NCBI GenBank assembly: GCA_963556495.2
Contig: OY747716.1
Coordinates: 35,631,318 to 35,695,317, forward strand
Length of the DNA stretch: 64,000 nucleotides
Reading direction: 5' to 3'
Origin: Valencia hispanica
Taxonomy: Eukaryota; Chordata; Actinopteri; Cyprinodontiformes; Valenciidae
The notes under the pieces are model-generated. The model was not told the DNA's origin. It worked only from the letters and a program-made list of their open reading frames with translations, and searched no databases. The position numbers and the translations under genes were made by a program. Shown here piece by piece: positions 21,965-38,250 of the stretch (positions within the stretch are counted from its first letter, which is position 1; the number at the start of each line of letters is the position of its first letter).

Positions 21965-22323
21965 GGCCATTTATTGTGAGTGTGTCAGTATTAAAACTCA
22001 AAAGTTTAGCCCTACTTATTATAATACATATGGTTCCTGCGAAAATTGTTTGTCTCAGTGGCAACATGCTTTGCAATCAAGCAGCCTAACGTTCCTCTAC
22101 TGTAACACTGGGTTGAGCTTGTGGCTCCAGAGCAGATGCAGCTTTGTCTCAGTCTGGCCTTTCTGCAGGCTAACAGGAACCCCCCGGTCTCTCTGGTTCT
22201 ATGGAGTAGCAGCACAGATTTACTGTCAGGTAGAGTCTGTATTTGTTCAGTCCACCAAGTCTCAGAGAGTCAAGGCCGAAGGACTCGGACAGTACTGATT
22301 AGGTGAGTCGGGGTACTCTTTGT
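21965..22323 (-). other. lypla1: lypla1 3' untranslated region (minus strand)
   Basis: Sequence downstream of the lypla1 stop on the minus strand. A minus-strand AATAAA is formed by TTTATT at 21970-21975, the nearest canonical polyadenylation signal. Open frames on either strand here overlap it and show no homology. Confidence 0.5.
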
Positions 22324-27840
<5,517 letters not shown>

Positions 27841-28295
27841 ACAGCGCTGAGGCAGCCACGGCTTAGCTCCTTTCGGCTAAATATCGACACTAAGCAGGAA
27901 TCCAGGTGGTACTACACACAATAACTGAAGATGGAGGGGAAAAGTACTCCGCCTCCTTTTGCCAAAACAGAGACCCTGAATTTCTTTCTGGAAGTTGAAG
28001 TCCGTGGGAAATCAAACGGAACGCTGACTCTCAAGAAGCTACCAGGACGCCGTTTTCCAACAGAATGACTGGTCTGTTTTAGTCCCGCCCCACGGCCTAC
28101 CTGATTGGCTGTCAGCAAATCCTCTTTACAGATAGAAGTCATTCATTGGTTCCGATCAAAGTGAGTTAAATCATCTGCTAAATAAACACGAACTAAACCT
28201 ACAAAATAATGGCACCAAATACATTTGATAGGCTTATACTACTACTACTACTACTATTATTACTAATACTACCACGGCCGGACCAAGGCATAACT

Positions 28296-28389
<94 letters not shown>

Positions 28390-28892
28390 GTGCACAGGGA
28401 CAGGTTTGATGAAAAAAAATCATCAAAAGTCGGTTGGGTGGACAAAGAAGGGGGAAAAAACGTTGGATAATAATGATTTTTAGTATTATTTTAAAAACTT
28501 TTTTCGTTTAATTCGCCTATTATTTATTTTTCTAACTGTCGGTTTGGTGGCAAGTATTTCCATCTTTTCAATGACTGAACCGTAGACTGAATATGCGCCT
28601 GTTTTTATCGGGATCTGGTGCCCCCTTGTGGCAGCATCACTGCTTTACTTGTTCGCGTCTAATAGCTTATTTTATGTCTTCCTGAATTTGAGCCGCTGGT
28701 GTTAGTTTAACAGCACAACATTGTAGTAGTGAGTGACTACATCTGTGCTTTGTACATCTTGGTTATGGCCTTGAACGATGGCGAGTCCGAGTGACATGCT
28801 TTTAATTTGAAGCACAAACCTTTCCGCTGCCTTCTTGTCACATGACCCCCGTGTCCTTGGTTTGCTAACTTTGACATGTGAATAGCAGCAGC
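27841..28892. promoter_or_regulatory. Shared head-to-head promoter interval, lypla1 / mrpl15
   Basis: The two start codons point away from each other and lie 1052 bp apart, as in mammals. CpG-richer sequence adjoins the lypla1 start (27760-27860). No clear TATA box at either side, as is usual for housekeeping genes. The interval is interrupted by a large ACT/AAT microsatellite. A CAGCAGC stretch precedes the mrpl15 ATG. Confidence 0.55.
28238..28387. repeat. (ACT)n and (AAT)n microsatellite
   Basis: ACTACTACT units at about 28238-28272 are followed, after a unique 30-bp stretch, by about 30 uninterrupted AAT units (28297-28387). It lies within the lypla1-mrpl15 promoter interval, so its length could vary between individuals. 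Confidence 0.95.
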
Positions 28893-28997
28893 ATGTCCTT
28901 CCCTAAAAAACCCGGCGGTAAAGCGTTGGAAGTTTTGCAGAACCTGCCGCGAATAACTTTAGCAAATTTACGTCCTGAACCAGGAGCAAAGCAGAAT
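28893..28997 (+). CDS. mrpl15: mrpl15 exon 1
   Basis: ATG in GCAGCATGTCC. 35 codons ([20 protein letters not shown] and so on), ending CAGAAT|GTAAGA in phase 0. Contains the [14 protein letters not shown] block shared with human LPRVSLANLKPNPG. Confidence 0.95.
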
Positions 28998-31900
28998 GTA
29001 AGATCCCCCCCTTTTTCTCTATCGTAGTTTACTTTTAGCAGCTAACAGGAGCTAACATGGCACCAGTAAATATAGCATTGCAGTTGTTAGCATATACATG
29101 TATAAAGCTTTGCGACACCGTGCATTAGCTGATGTGAATCCGTTGTTGTTTTTCAGGAAAAGCGGCGGGGCAGAGGACAGCACGGCGGCAACAGGAGCGG
29201 GAGAGGCCACAAAGGAGAGCGGCAGAGGGGGACCAGACCTCGGCTAGGGTTCGAAGGGGGACAGACCCCCTTCTATTTGATTATTCCCAAATACGGCTTC
29301 AATGAAGGCCACAGGTAAAAACCTCCACTCTACGAGTGAGAGTATCACGTGGGTGGTTGACACGGTTAAGTGCAGGAGTGAAAGTAGTTTTAAATTCTTG
29401 CCGGTGCTATTACCAAAACCTTCATCTCTCTCTCACTTCATGCATTTTAAAATAGCAAATAGTCAAAACCCACACAAGACATTTCAATATTTTACTTTAG
29501 GGTTAGGGGTTAGTTGACAAGAATTAAAAACAATTGACGATATTGTAAAATGATAAAATGAGGGTTTGGTAGATATCTACCTTGGATTATGACCATTTAA
29601 TTATGTGGATTTGAAGAAGTTTGACCAAGGATTAAAAAAGTTACTTGGGGGATACAGATTCTGGTGGACAGAATTATTGTGCCTAAAGTAATTTGTATCC
29701 CCCGCCTAAAAAGGGCTGCGAGTATCCCATCTTCAAGCGGTTTGGTATATTATTTACCTTGGATCATGAACATTTAATTCTGTGGATTTGAAGAGGTTTG
29801 GCCAAGGAATAAAAAAGTTACCTGGGGGATACAGATTCTGGTGGACATAATTATAATCCCTGATATAATTTATACCTTGTAATTTTGACAAGGAGGACTT
29901 CCAGCCTGAATTATTTCTCTTCACCCACCAAAGAGAAATATCAAAATGGCTGTAGGAACATGCAAAAAAATAGTCAGCAGAAACAGGTTGGAATGCTTTT
30001 TTTACATCACTAAAACGTTTTCTATTAATGTTTGAGAATATAAATGATGTTCTACAAGCCATTTATCTTTTCAACCGCAGAAATTTCCTAATGTTGTTAA
30101 TCTGTTCACATATTTGGCAATAAAACCATCCCGGTTCTGATTCTCTTTTACTTTGTTATAGCCTAGTTATTTATTATAACACTAAAATAAAAAGCGTTTT
30201 TCAGTGTTGAACTCAGGAAGGTGGATTTTTGTTTCTAGCAGATGGAACTTTGGGCGACTTAAAGCAATGAGAGAAAATAGTATTTTTATAGGAGATTGTG
30301 AAAGAGTCATTTACTTGCCAAGAACAATTTATATTGAGTAATTTTTACACAGACGTGACCGTTTTCTTATTAAGCCGACCGTGCGACACCACGCTAGAAA
30401 AATAAATCTATTTATTTCTGTGGTAACCCACAAACAGAACGATGAAGTAAAGACACTTGGTTTTCACTTATTCAAAGATAAAATATCACTAGTTCAACGT
30501 GTTTTTGGTTGTGACTGTGGCGGAGTCAAGTGGAACAGCGCTTCCTTCTATGTGCGCGCTCCCGACGCTGGGGGATACAATTTCTGACGGGGATAACTAC
30601 CTTCGCACGACATCGGCATTAGCTCACAAGACGTTTCTTTTCTGAGCTGTTCTGTATGGTTAAAAAACAAAATAACAATTCAGAAACAATTCGGTATGAG
30701 TTAGAAGGAATTTTTAAATAGACTGGTTCTGAATGAGGACTTTAAGACAGGCAGCCGCTCTCCCATCTTCCTGGTACTGCGTACCACCACAGAATCGTAC
30801 CGGCTTACTTTCACCCCTGGTTAGGTGTGTTATTAGTGCCACCGAAAATGCGAACAGACTTTTAGTATCTTTATTAGAAATGCACCGATTGCTTGCAAGG
30901 TGACCATAATCGACCGATTTTTAGCTTGTCAGGTAACCACTAATTCTACATAGCCCCATAGGGGACATGGAGAATTTTTTTTCTTATTCCGTTGTCTTAT
31001 AATAAAGTTGCAAATACACACTGGTCTATTTTCTAAACAGTCATGGTGACATTAAATGTCATTTTAAAGAAGATCCTCAGTGAAAACATGTTAGGCATTC
31101 TTAATTATTTGGTGCTGAAATCTGATTAAAAATGTATGTGTTATCTGGGTTTTCATGTTTTTTTTTGTATAATGTCTTTTGGGGGACAAATAATTGGTAG
31201 CAAGAGACATGACTGCAAATGAAAACAGGTCCTTTATTAACAAGTCAGACTACCAATGAGAAAAAGACTCCACAACTAAAACTGTTAGCAGATGGCGATA
31301 TTACCCCGTGATAATTGTGGGCAATATAAAAGGTGTAAGATAGAAATTATAAAGATTTAGCCAAAGGTATAGATTTTCACTATAATGGTTTACCCCGATT
31401 TGCTGTTTTCCATTTTACGGAAAAGACACCTGTTGAACTTGAAGCGTTTTAAATTCAAATATGTCCAGGCTTATTTTTGTGCCATATTAAATTTATAAAC
31501 AACAACAAATAACCAGGAAAGAGAATGCGTTTTTATATCATTTAGCTTTTAATTTATTTAAAATGTCTTTATCTTTATGTCATGAGAATTTTTGTGTTGC
31601 ATTTTTTTGGGGGGGGGGGATATTTTATTTATTTTTAATGCATTTTGCATAATGAATTATCTTTAAATGGCATTCTATACTTTTTTGAAGTTGTTCCGCT
31701 GAAATGTATCTGGAAAGTGAGAATGTTCATAAACAGTCATTTTGACATGTATAAAGAAAATTATATATCACAATAGATATCGTTATCGCACACGCTTTAG
31801 ATCAATTCAATTTTAATTCAATTAAGTTTATTTATATAGCGCTGATTCACAACAGATGTCATCTCAAGACACCTAACAAGAAGTCATTTCAATACATTTA

Positions 31901-34900
31901 TACACTCAGTTAAAAGGTTTCCTATTTAAGGAATCCAGCAGACTGCGTCAGTCTTGCGTCAGATTATAGCCTATTGCAATATAGATTTGAGGCCATATCG
32001 CCCAGCCCTACCCCGTGAAAATAAATCAAAATAGTTTAGGGTTTTGTGTTTTTTTTCTTCTGACTGAAAGTTTCTGTCAGAAGGAAGGTAGCTTTAAAAC
32101 GAGCCACAAAGGATGAGCCAGACATCTCTAAATTTACATTAAAGCTGCAGTCCGGAGTATTTGAGGGAGAGAGATTTTTTGAATCCGACTTCTGCATGAC
32201 GGATGCTCTCTCACAATATGGCGACTGTAAACGGGAATAAACGGAGCGATCCGTGTGCGCGGCCCCATGTTCACATGTTTGCGCGATCCGCATGCAAGTT
32301 GATTGACAGCTGACAATGCGGAAAGTCGAATTCTATTGGCTAAAAAAATTTGCCGCTCAGTGTGAATTGCATAGGAGTCTATGGGAGGAAGATGGGATTA
32401 AGAAAAATAACAAGTGTTGTGGAGCACTAGCCTTTTATCATAGTATTGAACCCCACTATCATTTTAAAGATTTATAAAACTTTCATACGTAAATATATTC
32501 TCCGGACTGCAGCTTTAAGCAAATGCATAATTGGTGTGCATTTACTTTATGTAAATTTAGAGGTCTAACTCATAATTTCTGCTTGTTTTTTTTTTTTACT
32601 CTGAACTGTCAGTACCTGTTATAACCGATTCAGATTTCTCTTAAAAACATAATGTGAGGGTATATAGGAACAGCATTAATAAAAAATATTTTTTATTCTA
32701 GTCATCCTGGTGCAAGCAGGCATCAGTTATTTCATTTTGAGGTGTGATGACATCAAACTGCTGTGTGAGAGAGTGGGATCACTACAATGATAATGTAGTT
32801 GACGTTTTAAACTTAATAGTAATTAGTGTTGGTAGCTTTACTAAAATATCAGTATCCAGGGCCCTCATTTATCAACCGTACTTACGCACAGATATGTGCG
32901 TATTTCATGCGTAGGAGCAATTCTAAGCATTGTGTGGTATTTATCAATTTGTACTTGTGCATAGAAATGTTCACTTCTAATGGTCTGTCTGTCTATAGCA
33001 AAATAACTCAAGCAGTTATGGACGGATTTGCATTAAACTTTCAGGAAATATTTGAAATTTGTCAAGAAATACATAATTTAATGTTGGGGGTGATCTTTCA
33101 TGGAGATCCTGTCACTCGCAATCTGCGCTCTCCATGCGCAGACCTCTCCCCCTGTATTTGTTTATTTGTCACATCAAGCACTTCAGCTTAATGGGATGTT
33201 GTTACACTTTTAATTAAAGGGTTTGCAAACCGTACTGTGACAATGGTCCAATTTATCAGTGAAGCAGGTTCTTGCTTTTTCCTTGCGTACTGATGGCAGC
33301 CAATGCTGTGTCTCCAATTACGCATGGCCACACAAGTGTCAAATATGATGATCAGTGCACCTGATATCTGGCCAAGCTGTGTGCTGAGGGACATTTTATT
33401 GTATTCAGTTTGATATCAAACCATTTTTACCTTTATTTCCAACAGGAACATCTCCACTGTCCCGACCGCATTTACTGCCTGTGTCACTTTCTCCCAGGCA
33501 GAGCTATTATTTATTATTGGTTCTCCCCGAACTGATAGAACCAAATAGCAATCTTCAGTACGAATTTAACTTATTTAATTTGTTCAAAAAAGTTAATGGT
33601 TTCAAAAGAAGTTAATACCAGCAAATGAAATTATTCTTTGCCACATTTTTTATGTCTGCTCCGTAGCAGAAATATAACGGCTGCGTGCTGGGGAAATAAA
33701 GCAGAGAAACCGCTGATGGCAAAAAATCGATGTTGAAATGAATTTGTATTAACTGACAATTTTTTTAAAGTCTGTTCATTATGAATTCCTTTTTTCTTGC
33801 CCCTTCTATGTTTCATCTCGATCTCGGTGTCACTGAAATTCCTTTTCTCGCTCTCTTGGCCATTATTTTAAGGAAGAACGCAAGGACCTAATGTATGTGA
33901 CAGTTGATGTGGTGTTACCAAAATATGGTTAATTGAGGGCGTTACTGTATGCAAATGACTGAGAACGGGCTCGAGCACCTGGGTACACACATGTGGGATT
34001 TATCATCAGATGAAAATGCGTACGAGTGGCCACCGAGCTTTTCATGAATCAGACTTTTGACTGTTCGTACGAACATTCTAAATTTCATTCGTAGGATAGA
34101 ATATAGGACAGTTTCTACGAACGTTTGATAAATGAGGGCCCAGGTGTTTTACCTAGAGAATCTTGATCTTTACTTTAACTGGTTAGTTTTAATATTTTTG
34201 ATGTGAAGTTCTGTTGTTATCGGTGTTAATTCAGTTACCTGTAGTAGAAAGCTCACAGTGAGCTTTCTGCAAGAGAATATAGATCGCAAGTCTTCAGCTG
34301 GACATGTTTATGGAAATATTTTTATTATTTATTATTTATTTGTTTGTTCTCTATTCATGGCAATATCACAAAACATGCCACAACAACAATGCAGCAAACA
34401 GAACAGTAACACATTCAATGAAAAAAAAAAACAGGAGTAGGATGAAGAAAACACATCTTATAATCTCCCACCCCTATCTTACTTCAAAAATATTACAAAC
34501 CAGATGGCCCGACCGACACCAGAAAACAAAACGGCAAAGACCAGACGCAATCAACCTTTGGCTTCAACACAATTACCACTATCATTATTACCATTATTTC
34601 AATTATCAATTCTGCCCACACCATATAAACACGTAATTTTAACAATTGTCACTTTCATCTTTGTACAAGTTAAATATCTTCTGCTTATACTTGTATTTAA
34701 ATTGAAGAATATTTGAAAAACATTATCAGTGGTAAGCAACACTTTAGTCTCAGATTTCCCTGCAAAGGGCTGCAAACTGTTGGCAGTTCAGAAAAAATTA
34801 GTATTTGTACTGTGAAAGGTTTACTAAAAGCAATTGTTTTTGGCTAATTTGCAGATTTAAATATTTCTATTTTGCAAAAGCATAATCAAAGGCATGATTT

Positions 34901-36419
34901 AAGTTTTCTATAACTTGAATCTGTGCACCTTTGATGAAGCTTTTGCAAACGAAGAACTAGAAGCTTCACAGACAAGTCCTGCTTAAAATACTGCTGTTAA
35001 CACCTTGTGCTTCATTAAGGTTGTGCTTAATAATTCCTAAAACAACAGTATCAGCTGTTACAAGTACATTTCTGTTGTTCCATCCAAGTCGGCGTCCACA
35101 GTACCAGCCTTTGACGTTGAAACGACTGCAGTACTTGATTGATCTGGGACGGGTCGACCCAAAGCAGCCCATAGACCTGACCCAGCTGGTCAATGCCAGA
35201 GGAGTGACCATCCAGCCTCTGAAGAGGGACTATGGAGTCCAGCTTGTTGATGAGGTAAGTTTTAACTTGATACATACTCTGTGTACCACATCTTGCAGCT
35301 GAAGGTGGTTATACAAAGTGTTCACCCTGGGGAGCTGAATATAAATGCACACCACATGATTATTTTTATTTTAAAAAAAAATTTTTTAAAGCTTGCATAC
35401 ATTTTTTTCCAATTGACATTTATGTGTTACTTTGTGATTTGATTCGTGACAAAATGTGAAAAGGGTATCAATACCTTTGCAATGCACTGGATTTTAAGCA
35501 GGATCACTTCATGAGGTATAATATATTCAGTTTAGGGATGTGTATTGGTAAAAATCTGGTTATGTGTCACGATACGGGGGCGACAATACGATATATTGCA
35601 ATACTATGAGTAAGACTATATTGTAATTTTAAAAACTGAATTTAACTGTAGAAAAACTGTCACAGCATTCTAAACACTCCAACCTGTTTCATACATCCCT
35701 AGTTCAGCTAAATTGATACATACATGCAAGACATAACCAAGTAAAAACCCTGTAAACATGTAGAAAAGTTATAAATCATAGATAAACTGCTACCAGCAGG
35801 CGGCGCCACATGATGGTGTTGTGACCTCTGATTTTCACCCTTTTCCAGTTTGAATGTATTCACCTTTTCTTCCAGGGTTCTGACATTTTTGCAGCAAAAA
35901 TCAACATTGAGGTTCAGAGAGCGTCTGAAGGAGCCATAGCCGCGATCGAACGGAACGGAGGCGTCATCACCACCAGCTTCTACGATCCCATAAGTCTCGG
36001 TAAACTAATAAACAATTATTGTGCAACTTGTTTATCACAGAATCTTTTTTTTTGTGTGTTTACTAATCTATATTTTTATAGGAATCCTTATCAAGCCCGT
36101 CCCGTTCTTCATGAGAGGGCAGCCAATCCCGAAGCGGATGCTGCCGGGGGAGGACATGGTCCCGTATTACAGGAGTGCTGAAAACCGGGGTTACTTAGCA
36201 GATCCGGAAGAAATCCAGCAGGCCCGCCGCGCCCTGGCCCAGAAGTACAGCTACGTGCTGCCAGATATTTCAAAGGATGAACTGTGTCACATGCTGGCCA
36301 TGAGGAAGGATGTTCGACAGATCTTCTTTGGCCTCTCTCCAGGCTGGGTCGTTAACATGTCTGAGAAGAAGATCTTAAAACCAATCGATGAGAAACTGCT
36401 GCAATATTACTCCTCATAG
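28893..36419 (+). CDS. mrpl15: Mitochondrial ribosomal protein L15 (uL15m), five exons
   Basis: Structural protein of the mitochondrial large ribosomal subunit, imported into the matrix. Exons: 28893-28997, 29157-29314, 35089-35254, 35876-35999, 36082-36419 (stop TAG); phases 0, 2, 0, 1. Total 296 residues, the same as human. Conserved blocks: [20 protein letters not shown] (basic RNA-binding glycine-rich loop of L15), [71 protein letters not shown] and [20 protein letters not shown]. The N-terminus is basic and lacks acidic residues for its first 12 positions, compatible with a mitochondrial targeting signal. It is divergent from lypla1, whose start lies 1052 bp away. Intron 2 (5.8 kb) is expanded by MITEs; the others are short. 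Confidence 0.97.
29157..29314 (+). CDS. mrpl15: mrpl15 exon 2
   Basis: Acceptor TTTTTCAG and donor CACAG|GTAAAA. Encodes the highly basic Gly/Arg-rich rRNA-binding segment and [20 protein letters not shown]. Strong GC content against an AT-rich background. Confidence 0.96.
29566..29870 (+). repeat. Two-copy tandem duplication in mrpl15 intron 2
   Basis: The sequence starting ACCTTGGATTATGACC at 29579 is repeated with few changes as ACCTTGGATCATGAAC at 29756, a period of 177 bp. Both copies run through GGGGGATACAGATTCTGGTG. Most of the unit is retained at roughly 85-90 percent identity by eye. Non-coding. Confidence 0.85.
29871..31800. other. mrpl15 intron 2, unassigned part
   Basis: AT-rich intronic DNA with small open frames but no recognised exon, RNA or mobile element. 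A short T-run/G-run pair lies near 31604-31619. Confidence 0.5.
31803..31965. repeat. Dispersed fish repeat, copy 2
   Basis: TTTATTTATATAGCGCTGATT near 31828, CACAACAGATGTCATCTCAA at 31849 and CTATTTAAGGAATCC at 31922 match the copy at 14855. Truncated here at its 3' end. Confidence 0.75.
32143..32514. mobile_element. TTAA-flanked MITE, 372 bp
   Basis: Ends AGCTGCAGTCCGGAG and CTCCGGACTGCAGCT are perfect 15-bp inverted repeats. TTAA stands at 32139-32142 and 32515-32518, the target of piggyBac-like transposition. No transposase gene. Inside mrpl15 intron 2. Confidence 0.9.
32860..34140. mobile_element. DNA transposon of 1.28 kb with GGCCCTCATTTATCAA ends
   Basis: Left end GGCCCTCATTTATCAACCGT and right end ACGTTTGATAAATGAGGGCC are inverted repeats; CAG (32857-32859 and 34141-34143) may be a 3-bp target duplication, which would suit a PIF/Harbinger-type or ISL2EU-type element. 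Subterminal GTACTTACGCACA and GTACGAACATTC-type words recur. No intact transposase was found in either strand. In mrpl15 intron 2. Confidence 0.8.
34144..35088. other. mrpl15 intron 2, 3' part
   Basis: AT-rich. Contains a TATTTATTTGTTTG-type fish repeat near 34325-34420 and no recognisable exon. Ends in the acceptor TTCCATCCAAG used by exon 3. Confidence 0.5.
35089..35254 (+). CDS. mrpl15: mrpl15 exon 3
   Basis: Exon 166 nt; the first base completes Ser88 and the donor is GATGAG|GTAAGT. Encodes [20 protein letters not shown] and onward to [11 protein letters not shown]. The acceptor (CCATCCAAG) has a weak pyrimidine tract but gives the same residue count as human (SFRRQYKPL against SRRPQYQPL). 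Confidence 0.94.
35303..35490 (+). mobile_element. Tc1-like terminal fragment in mrpl15 intron 3
   Basis: Reads ATACAAAGTGTTCACCC at 35313 and the TIR-proximal text ending CCTTTGCAATGCACTGG near 35475. Only the right end of the transposon remains. Confidence 0.65.
35534..35702. mobile_element. Small hAT-like MITE
   Basis: Left TTTAGGGATGTGTATTGG at 35532 and right CATACATCCCTAG at 35690 form imperfect inverted repeats; the interior has the CACGATACG / CGATATATTGCAATA words of a common fish MITE. 170 bp; in mrpl15 intron 3. Confidence 0.65.
35876..35999 (+). CDS. mrpl15: mrpl15 exon 4
   Basis: Acceptor TTCTTCCAG and donor CTCG|GTAAAC. 41 codons ([20 protein letters not shown] to YDPISL) plus the first base of a split Gly codon. 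Human has [20 protein letters not shown]. Confidence 0.95.
36082..36419 (+). CDS. mrpl15: mrpl15 exon 5 with stop codon
   Basis: Acceptor TTTTTATAG. Encodes [20 protein letters not shown] to KLLQYYSS and TAG. The longest exon; contains [20 protein letters not shown], almost identical to human. Confidence 0.97.
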
Positions 36420-37080
36420 GTGTCCACATAGTAAAACTGTTATTTTATATTTCCAAATTAAACATTATCTTGAAACTCCTGTTGATTCCCATCTGGAGTT
36501 ATTTTTGTGGTATCCAGGCAAAGCTGCATGATGGAAGGAACGTGAACTGTAACAGGTGAGGGGGAAATAAGGAAAATAAGATAACTCAAAGAATGAAAAC
36601 AGGAAACAGATGCCTGGTGATGTGTGTTACTTGTGAAACGGCTTTGCATTGGGCCCCTAGAAGGGGGAGTATGAAATTAGTCATATGCAGCTGTATCCTG
36701 GAGTGGACGTTCAAAAGATCCATCTGCCCCCTCTAAACCCCCCCCTCCCCCCTTTTTAAAATACAATCCCACGTTAGGACCACTGGATCTAATGCTTTAG
36801 ATGCAAATGAAGAATTTATTCAGCAAAGTTTGGGGTCTTCTGTGTGTTTCTGCCTTTTTTATGATTAATGCTGACAAATTACATCATACCTGTATTTTGA
36901 TAGTTTAGGCAAAGCAAGGCGATTTTATTTGTATTGCACACTTTAAACAAGGTAATCCAAGGTGCTCACAGCTTGATCATACTAACCGCTGTTTTGTATA
37001 CGAGGTTGAAATTTCAAACTATAAATAACTTGGTATTTCACCCTGTTGTGTAAAGAGTTTTATCAAAGGAAGCATGCAGT
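36420..37080 (+). other. mrpl15: mrpl15 3' end and following spacer
   Basis: A variant polyadenylation signal ATTAAA at 36457-36462 lies 38 bp after the stop codon. A C-rich tract (36727-36752) follows in the spacer. No gene seen up to 37080. Confidence 0.6.
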
Positions 37081-37161
37081 GGCTCTAAAAACTATAGCTC
37101 TAAAAATTATTTTTACAGCCACAAATTTAAAAGGAATTTATTGTTATTCCATCCTTTAGAC

Positions 37162-37364
37162 CAGGGGTGCCCAATTCCGTTCCTCAAGGGCTGGTCTCCT
37201 GCACGTTTTAGCTCTTTCCCTGGTTCAGCACACCTGAATCAAAGATGGCTCATAAGCAGGCTTCTGCAGAACTTTGACATGCTGAGGAGGTAGTTGGACC
37301 ATTTGAATCAGCTGCTTTGGAGCAGAGATCCATCTAAAACTGGCTGGAGAATTGGACACCCATG
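37162..37364. mobile_element. hAT-like MITE, 203 bp
   Basis: Ends CAGGGGTGCCCAATTC and GAATTGGACACCCATG are inverted repeats with two mismatches. Flanks CTTTAGAC (37154-37161) and CGATAGAC (37365-37372) agree at 6 of 8, compatible with an old 8-bp duplication. Inserted in a Tc1 relic. Confidence 0.8.
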
Positions 37365-37470
37365 CGATAGACCAACACTAACTAGTGCATAGTTTTGAAG
37401 TTAAGGCAAAATTATTTTTATTCTACATTTTTATAAATAAAAATCTGAAATGCATTGGTTTTATTCAGCC

Positions 37471-37695
37471 CAGGCTGCACAGTGGTGCAGTTGGTAGCAC
37501 AAAGGCTTTGGGTCTTTCTGCATGGAGTTTGCATGTTCTCTGGGTACTCTGGCTTGCCACACTCTTAAAAACATGGGTGTTAGGTTAATTGGTCTCTAAA
37601 TTGTCCTTGTGTGTGTGTGCATGTTTGTTTGTCTTTGTGATAGACTCGTGACTTGTCCATGTTGAACCCCACCTCTCGCAGAATCAGCTAAGAAG
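37471..37695 (+). mobile_element. tRNA-headed SINE copy
   Basis: Starts GGCTGCACAGTGGTGCAGTT with A-box GTTGGTAGC, then a deletion removes the B box, followed by TCTTTCTGCATGGAGTTTGC and GGTTAATTGGTCTCTAAATT. Same family as at 8257 and 44475-46910. Confidence 0.8.
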
Positions 37696-38250
37696 AGCTT
37701 TTCCTAAAGTACACTGGAGTCATGAAAGAGTGTCAAAAATGAAGCCATTGCTGAAAGAAAACCATAAGAAGTAATGGTTGTAGTTTGCAATAAGCCATTA
37801 AGGGGATACAGTAAACGTAGAAGAATGCAAAACATGCTTTGTGATGGAAACATTGACACCCTGAACACCATCTCTGTGGTGAAACATGCTGTGGGCATTA
37901 TTATTTTCTGCATGGACAAGGAACTGGATCAGTTGATGGGAAAGCAGGACCATCCTGAAGTAAAACCTTGACACTAGGAAGGAGGACAGCAACCCTAAAT
38001 GTACATCCAGAACTATAATCGAATGGCTTATAATAAAGCATAGTGGTGTGATTGAATGACCTAGTCAAAGTCTAGGCCACAACCCAATTGAGAATCTCTT
38101 TCAAATATATTTTACATCCAATCTGACTGAGTTTGAGCTACTGTGCTAAAAAGAATGGGCAAAACATTCAGCCTTTATTTGCCTTTTGCTTTATAGTCTG
38201 TCACATAAAAGCTAAATACAATACATTAAAGTTTGTGTTTGCAATTTCTG

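Larger units (their letters stand above)
37085..38250 (+). mobile_element. Tc1-like relic hit by a MITE and a SINE
   Basis: Tc1 text is readable before 37161 (GGAATTTATTGTTATTCC), at 37365-37470 (GATAGACCAACAC, ATTTATATAAATA-type end) and from 37690 (AAGCCATTGCTGAAAGAAAA near 37742; CAACCCAATTGAGAATCTC near 38080; CATCCAATCTGACTGAG near 38115). A hAT-like MITE and a SINE interrupt it, so the order of insertion is clear. No open transposase. Confidence 0.8.

Noticed and set aside
28209..28409. Open frame with a long Asn run
   Set aside because: Translation of an (AAT)n microsatellite in a promoter interval.
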